A stretch of 10,737 nucleotides of DNA. Origin: Geoglobus sp. GTDB taxonomy: Archaea > Halobacteriota > Archaeoglobi > Archaeoglobales > Archaeoglobaceae. The stretch is from NCBI GenBank assembly GCA_027019885.1, contig JALUWC010000240.1:1-10737 (forward strand). Direction: 5' to 3'. Positions within the stretch are counted from its first letter, which is position 1; every line of letters begins with the position of its first letter. The notes beneath the pieces are model-generated. The model saw only the letters and a program-made list of their open reading frames with translations, made no database searches and was not told where the DNA came from. This document shows positions 7,980 to 10,737 of the stretch, in pieces. The position numbers were made by a program, and so were the translations under genes.

Positions 7980-8542
7980 CAGCCACCACTCTCCAGCTTT
8001 TCCTTCTCTTCCTGAATCCATTTAATGGCTCCAAGCCAGGGCTGCCGCATTGTGAGGCCAATCTTGCTTTTTTCAGGCTCCTTTTCCTTCAGTGAAATCG
8101 CAACTATTCTCGCCCTCACGATATCTCCTTCTTCGATTGTTTTTTTGCTCTCCTTGCCCACAAGTCTCTTGCTCTTCTCATCATAGTTCAGGTAGTCGTC
8201 AGTTATCTGACTCATGTGAAGCAACCCGTCCAAAGGCCCAAGAGAGACAAAAGCTCCGAATTCAACGATCTCGTTAACAACTCCCTCTACAACCTCCTGC
8301 ATAACGGGTTTGAACGTTATTGCGTTGAAAACAACATCAAAGTAAATACCACCATCTCCCTCTATGATCTTTCCCTCTCCTATCTCTTCTATGCTTTCAA
8401 TGCATACTATCATTCCATATTTCTTATCCAGCCTTCCCTCAAAGTTCTCCCAGAGCAGTTCCTCAATTATCTCATTCAAATTGTCTCCAAGCTTGTCTGG
8501 AGGAACCCTAACAGTGTCTCTGACCTTTATTCTCCCGTACAT
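7979..8542 (-). CDS. rpoE: DNA-directed RNA polymerase subunit E' (Rpo7/RpoE1)
   Basis: Rpo7 forms, with Rpo4, the stalk of archaeal RNA polymerase, homologous to eukaryotic Rpb7. The 187-residue protein has the N-terminal RNP-like tip domain (MYGRIKVRDTVRVPP, then GDNLNEIIEELLWENFEG) and a C-terminal S1 domain at about 82-165 (GVVNEIVEFGAFVSLGPLDGLLHMSQI). The reading frame stays open for 84 further codons upstream to 8794, but this start matches the family N-terminus and follows a GGTGAT Shine-Dalgarno-like motif about 5 nt away. An ATG two codons earlier is part of that motif. It heads the seven-gene operon. Confidence 0.96.
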   Translation of the reverse strand: MYGRIKVRDTVRVPPDKLGDNLNEIIEELLWENFEGRLDKKYGMIVCIESIEEIGEGKIIEGDGGIYFDVVFNAITFKPVMQEVVEGVVNEIVEFGAFVSLGPLDGLLHMSQITDDYLNYDEKSKRLVGKESKKTIEEGDIVRARIVAISLKEKEPEKSKIGLTMRQPWLGAIKWIQEEKEKLESGG

Positions 8543-8582
8543 GAGCATCACCGAGAATACGGATATCAGGAGTCGGTTATAG

Positions 8583-8590
8583 ATTATAAA
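8583..8590 (-). promoter_or_regulatory. TATA box of the rpoE operon
   Basis: Minus-strand TTTATAAT is a good archaeal TATA box. A start about 26 nt downstream would fall near 8561, leaving a leader of about 19 nt that contains the GGTGAT ribosome-binding motif just before the rpoE ATG at 8542. Its position supports the short form of rpoE. Confidence 0.55.
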
Positions 8591-8668
8591 TTTATTCCTA
8601 TTTACCGGGTGTTTTTCGTGCTCTCTTTTCCAAGAGTTCTCGATATAATATTCGCTGAATTTTCTGCT

Positions 8669-8693
8669 GTTACCGATCATTTTTGATGGTGAC
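8669..8693. repeat. Imperfect inverted repeat (hairpin) upstream of rpoE
   Basis: On the plus strand GTTACC, a bulged G, ATCA, a TTTT loop, TGAT and GGTGAC form a 10-bp stem with one G-U pair and one bulge. On the minus strand the wobble becomes a C-A mismatch, so an RNA hairpin would be better on the plus strand. No function is evident; a protein-binding DNA dyad is equally possible. Confidence 0.45.
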
Positions 8694-8732
8694 GTGATAC
8701 CTCCCGTTAATGGCGCCAACTTCTGGTAGGCA

Positions 8733-8748
8733 GCTCCATTTCTGGAGC
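8733..8748. repeat. Perfect 6-bp inverted repeat with 4-nt loop
   Basis: GCTCCA and TGGAGC flank TTTC, giving a stable GC-containing stem on either strand. It sits 40 nt from the neighbouring hairpin at 8669-8693 and within the non-coding stretch upstream of rpoE. No T-run follows it, so it is not an obvious terminator. Confidence 0.45.
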
Positions 8749-8798
8749 CAGCATATTTCATAGCGGTATTTTTATAGTTCGGCAATGATTGCATTTAT

Positions 8799-8804
8799 AA
8801 AAAA
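8799..8804 (-). terminator. Oligo-T tract downstream of the candidate small ORF
   Basis: On the minus strand six T residues follow GGGC, beginning 9 nt after the stop codon of the candidate ORF at 8813-8944. Such a T-run can terminate archaeal transcription. The same bases are also part of an AT-rich box, so other roles are possible. Confidence 0.35.
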
Positions 8805-8812
8805 GCCCATAT

Positions 8813-8944
8813 TTATTGCTTCAATCTGCTTAGATCAATCGGGATGCAGTACCCACCGTTGATTACATATAGCTTGCAGAGTTCTCTTGTGCACATGTAT
8901 CCGGGGATTACAAATTTCCATTTCCAGCACCAGAATCTCTCCAC
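8813..8944 (-). CDS. Candidate small Cys/Trp-rich protein, 43 residues, not recognised
   Basis: A minus-strand ORF starting with GTG encodes 43 residues with four cysteines (C6, C18, C23, C33), three tryptophans near the N-terminus (FWCWKWKF) and the segments GYMCTRELC and NGGYCIPIDLSRLKQ. The spaced Cys residues could bind a metal or form disulfides, but I do not recognise the family. Support is contextual: an AT-rich TATA-like box about 26 nt upstream would make GTG a leaderless start, as for other first genes here, and a T6 tract follows the stop. An earlier in-frame GTG exists at about 8968, and an ATG at residue 17. It is divergent from aspartate kinase. A chance ORF or a non-coding RNA remains possible. 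Confidence 0.35.
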   Translation of the reverse strand: MERFWCWKWKFVIPGYMCTRELCKLYVINGGYCIPIDLSRLKQ

Positions 8945-8966
8945 AATAATTAACTGGTCGATCACC

Positions 8967-8975
8967 AATAAATTT
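8967..8975 (-). promoter_or_regulatory. TATA-like box for the candidate small ORF
   Basis: Minus-strand AAATTTATT is centred about 26 nt before the GTG at 8944. It is a moderate match to the archaeal TATA consensus in an AT-rich intergenic region where chance matches are common. Confidence 0.3.
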
Positions 8976-9011
8976 TTCCCTCGCTACCTCAATTAATGGA
9001 AATATAAAATG

Positions 9012-9019
9012 TTATAAAC
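9012..9019 (+). promoter_or_regulatory. TATA box of aspartate kinase gene (leaderless start)
   Basis: TTATAAAC is centred about 26 nt before 9041-9042, adjacent to the ATG at 9043. No Shine-Dalgarno motif occurs in the 20 nt before the ATG, so a leaderless mRNA is expected. A second AT-rich box (ATATAAAA, 9002-9009) would give a start near 9031 and a short leader. Confidence 0.55.
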
Positions 9020-9042
9020 TCATACAAACCCCAGTTGTTTGA

Positions 9043-10434
9043 ATGAGAGTTGTCATGAAATTCGGAGGTGCGAGTGTTAAGGATGGCAGGAGCATTCTCC
9101 ACTGTGCTAATCTTGTAAAGAAATTTTCAGGTAAAAATGAGATAATTGTTGTCACATCTGCAATGTATGGTGTTACCGACTCTCTCGTTCATGCAGCGAG
9201 AAAGTGCTGCAATGACCCATCTGCAGGTTTTATAAAGCTCTTCATAGCTGAAATGATGAAGAAACACTACGATGCTGTGAATGAGGCTGTGAAAAATGAT
9301 GAGATAAAATCAAAGGTTCTCTCAAAGATTGATAAGCTTCTTGATGAGCTTGAAAAGGTCTTACTCGGGATAAACTATCTCGGAGAGCTAACACCAAGAA
9401 GCCTTGATTACATACTCTCATTTGGAGAAAGGCTTTCTGCGCCAATCCTCTCTGCTTCTCTTCTCTCATCCGGTGTTGACAGCTTGGCATTGGAAGGAGG
9501 AGATGCTGGGATATTGACTGATGAAACGTTTGGTAGAGCTAAACCTCTGCCTGAGGTCTATGGAACCATAAAGAGCAGACTTGAGCCGCTTGTGTCTCTC
9601 AAAAAAACTGTGCCTGTTGTTGCCGGGTTTACAGGTGTTACAAAAAATGGGACGATCACAACACTCGGCAGAGGTGGAAGTGATCTCACTGCAACGCTGA
9701 TAGCATCAGCTCTGAATGCTGATGAGGTGTGGCTGTGGAAGGAGGTTGATGGTGTCATGACAACAGATCCCAAAATTGTTCCTGAAGCAAGGCTCATAAG
9801 TGAGATAAGCTATCAGGAGGCGATGGAACTCTCTCATTTTGGAGCAAAGATTCTTCACCCAAAGGCTCTCGAACCTGTGATAAAGAAGAGAATTCCCGTG
9901 AGGATAAAGAACACGTTCAATCCCGATGCTGAAGGGACTGTCATAAGAGAGAGCGTCAGATCAACAAAGGACATTGTAAAGGCGATAAGTCTCATTGAAA
10001 GGGTTGCGATTATAAACATAAGCGGTGCAGGATTTGATTTTGCAGAGGTCATGTCTGACGTTTTCAGAAAACTTGCCGAAAACAAGGTTCATGTCATAAT
10101 GGTATCTCAAAGTTCTTCAGAACTCAATCTGTCTATTGTAGTTGATGAATCAGATCTGAGCAAAGCTGTGAAGGCTCTTGAGGAGACAATAAACGGAGCG
10201 GGCAGGATAACAAAAATAGAGGACATAGCAGTCATAAGTGCTGTTGGAGCAGGAATGGCAGGAACGCCTGGAGTTGCTGGAAAAATATTTTCAGCTCTCG
10301 GCAGGAACAGAATAAATGTTGTTATGATAAGCCAGAGCTGTAGCGAGTACAATGTGAGCCTTGTGGTAAGAAGGAATGAGGGCAGAATGGCTGTCAAAAT
10401 TCTTCATGACGAATTCAGTCTCTCAGCAAAGTGA
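9043..10434 (+). CDS. Aspartate kinase with two C-terminal ACT domains
   Basis: Aspartate kinase phosphorylates L-aspartate with ATP, the first step toward lysine, threonine, methionine and isoleucine. The 463-residue protein has the amino-acid-kinase fold at 1-300: KFGGASV (6-12), VTSAMYGVTD (37-46), LSFGERLSAP (125-134), GFTGVTKNGTITTLGRGGSDLTA (195-217, nucleotide and aspartate site) and the VDGVMTTDPKIVP loop (235-247). Two ACT domains follow at about 315-380 and 396-460, the second with MISQSCSEYNVSLVV, the kind of segment that forms the lysine/threonine effector site. Feedback inhibition is therefore likely, but the effector cannot be told. Length is normal for monofunctional enzymes. 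It stands alone, without other pathway genes in the window. Confidence 0.96.
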   Translation: MRVVMKFGGASVKDGRSILHCANLVKKFSGKNEIIVVTSAMYGVTDSLVHAARKCCNDPSAGFIKLFIAEMMKKHYDAVNEAVKNDEIKSKVLSKIDKLLDELEKVLLGINYLGELTPRSLDYILSFGERLSAPILSASLLSSGVDSLALEGGDAGILTDETFGRAKPLPEVYGTIKSRLEPLVSLKKTVPVVAGFTGVTKNGTITTLGRGGSDLTATLIASALNADEVWLWKEVDGVMTTDPKIVPEARLISEISYQEAMELSHFGAKILHPKALEPVIKKRIPVRIKNTFNPDAEGTVIRESVRSTKDIVKAISLIERVAIINISGAGFDFAEVMSDVFRKLAENKVHVIMVSQSSSELNLSIVVDESDLSKAVKALEETINGAGRITKIEDIAVISAVGAGMAGTPGVAGKIFSALGRNRINVVMISQSCSEYNVSLVVRRNEGRMAVKILHDEFSLSAK

Positions 10435-10480
10435 TGGAGATTCGGCATCAATCCTTTTACTTTCACCTCACCCTGAATGA

Positions 10481-10488
10481 TTTATATT
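10481..10488 (+). promoter_or_regulatory. TATA box of the Cas4-like gene
   Basis: TTTATATT is centred 26 nt before the GTG at 10510, exactly the distance expected for a leaderless transcript that begins at the start codon. The gene is therefore probably its own transcription unit, not a continuation of the aspartate kinase mRNA. Confidence 0.55.
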
Positions 10489-10509
10489 TGGCCATTTCAT
10501 GATTGAGGT

Positions 10510-10737
10510 GTGAGGTTTGTAGCTTCCTGGGTTTTCAGGTGTCCTTACTGGATATATCTGAAAACAAAGTATCCTGAATATGACCTCATTCCCTTGGAAG
10601 CTGTGGAAAAGGGGAGAGAGGCCGAAGAGGAATTCAAAAAAGTTTTGAGAAGATACAGGAAGGGCTACAGATACCAGATAAATCTCAGATACATTGCAGA
10701 TAGCTATACAATCTCGGGAAGGGCAGATTTCATAACA
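10510..10737 (+). CDS. Cas4/RecB-like PD-(D/E)XK nuclease, N-terminal 76 residues (cut by window end)
   Basis: An in-frame TGA at 10504 and the absence of ATG make GTG at 10510 the first available start, in agreement with the TATA box. The visible 76 residues contain C11 in FRCPYWIYLK, the position of the first iron-sulfur-ligating Cys in Cas4-like proteins. They continue with EAVEKGREAEEEF (helix with the GRxAEE pattern) and end in SGRADFI, where G-x-x-D (D73) is the usual first metal-binding acid of RecB-family nucleases. The (D/E)xK motif and the C-terminal Cys cluster would lie beyond the edge. A Cas4-family or stand-alone RecB-like exonuclease is the best reading; CRISPR association cannot be judged here. 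Confidence 0.7.
   Translation, partial: MRFVASWVFRCPYWIYLKTKYPEYDLIPLEAVEKGREAEEEFKKVLRRYRKGYRYQINLRYIADSYTISGRADFIT

Larger units (their letters stand above)
8591..8812. other. Gene-poor stretch upstream of the rpoE promoter with several dyads
   Basis: No recognised gene lies here. The rpoE frame continues open through it on the minus strand up to 8794, with a possible ATG at 8761, but the predicted residues resemble no family I know. The stretch contains an 8-bp palindrome TGGCGCCA (8711-8718), two hairpins listed separately, and AT-rich boxes at 8768-8777 and 8794-8803 that resemble TATA elements on the minus strand. No tRNA-like T-loop or clear C/D-box pair was found. Confidence 0.5.

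Noticed and set aside
8216..8686. 156-codon plus-strand ORF opposite rpoE
   Set aside because: It lies antisense to the secure rpoE gene and its promoter, its translation is low-complexity in character (Ser/Leu/Tyr-rich) and has no recognisable motif; it is a shadow frame.
8543..8794. 84-residue N-terminal extension of Rpo7
   Set aside because: The short start at 8542 matches the family N-terminus, has a GGTGAT motif and a TATA box at 8583-8590 that would start transcription inside the extension.
8834..8863. Imperfect stem (ATCAA-CGG with CCG-TTGAT) as a possible riboswitch upstream of aspartate kinase
   Set aside because: It lies about 180 nt upstream of the ATG, outside the predicted leaderless transcript, and the bases are accounted for by the candidate minus-strand small ORF; no lysine-riboswitch-like core was seen.
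8543..9042. tRNA or C/D-box guide RNA in the 500-nt gene gap
   Set aside because: No GTTCRANNC T-loop on either strand and no properly ordered RTGATGA/CTGA box pair could be found by eye.
10441..10470. Terminator for aspartate kinase
   Set aside because: Only short T-runs (CCTTTTACTTTC) are present; too weak to call with confidence.
1..10737. CRISPR array, insertion sequence or integrated element
   Set aside because: No regularly spaced direct repeats, terminal inverted repeats, transposase or integrase genes were seen; the Cas4-like gene fragment alone is not evidence for an array.

Overview
The window looks like chromosome of a euryarchaeon, most likely a member of the Archaeoglobales (Archaeoglobus/Ferroglobus/Geoglobus type). 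The evidence is a two-repeat archaeal TBP, the archaeal gene string rpoE-spt4-GTP-dependent dephospho-CoA kinase-rps24e-rps27ae-kae1-bud32, a surface protein with an archaeosortase-type PGF tail, and archaeal promoters with TATA boxes about 26 nt before leaderless starts. The order-level placement is inferred from protein resemblance and is not proven.

Layout, left to right. (1) 2-2272 (+): C-terminal part of a large secreted, probably N-glycosylated surface protein: beta-helix, Ig-like domains, PKD, PGF-pre-PGF domain and PGF sorting tail. (2) 2347-2901 (+): TATA-binding protein with its own promoter. (3) 2887-4248 (-): a polytopic GT-C/Agl23-like membrane protein, convergent with and overlapping the TBP gene. 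(4) 4322-5214 (+): an azlC-azlD amino-acid exporter pair, divergent from gene 3 across a 73-nt spacer that carries a perfect 7-bp inverted repeat. (5) 8542-5194 (-): a tightly packed seven-gene operon for RNA polymerase subunits Rpo7 and Spt4, CoA biosynthesis, ribosomal proteins S24e and S27ae, and the Kae1-Bud32 core of the KEOPS complex (tRNA t6A synthesis). Every junction is an overlap or a 1-nt gap. (6) 8543-9042: 500 nt without a recognised gene. It contains the rpoE promoter, two hairpins, and a possible unannotated 43-residue Cys/Trp-rich small protein gene on the minus strand. (7) 9043-10434 (+): aspartate kinase with two ACT domains. (8) 10510-10737 (+): the beginning of a Cas4/RecB-like PD-(D/E)XK nuclease, cut by the window edge.

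Most of the window is ordinary housekeeping sequence. Four things deserve a second look: the small ORF at 8813-8944 with its own promoter-like and terminator-like signals; the unexplained structured stretch upstream of rpoE; the inverted repeat at 4270-4287; and the Cas4-like gene at the right edge. I see no transposon, CRISPR array, tRNA or rRNA. Genes that begin a transcription unit tend to look leaderless or nearly so, while genes inside the operon use Shine-Dalgarno motifs or stop-start overlaps.
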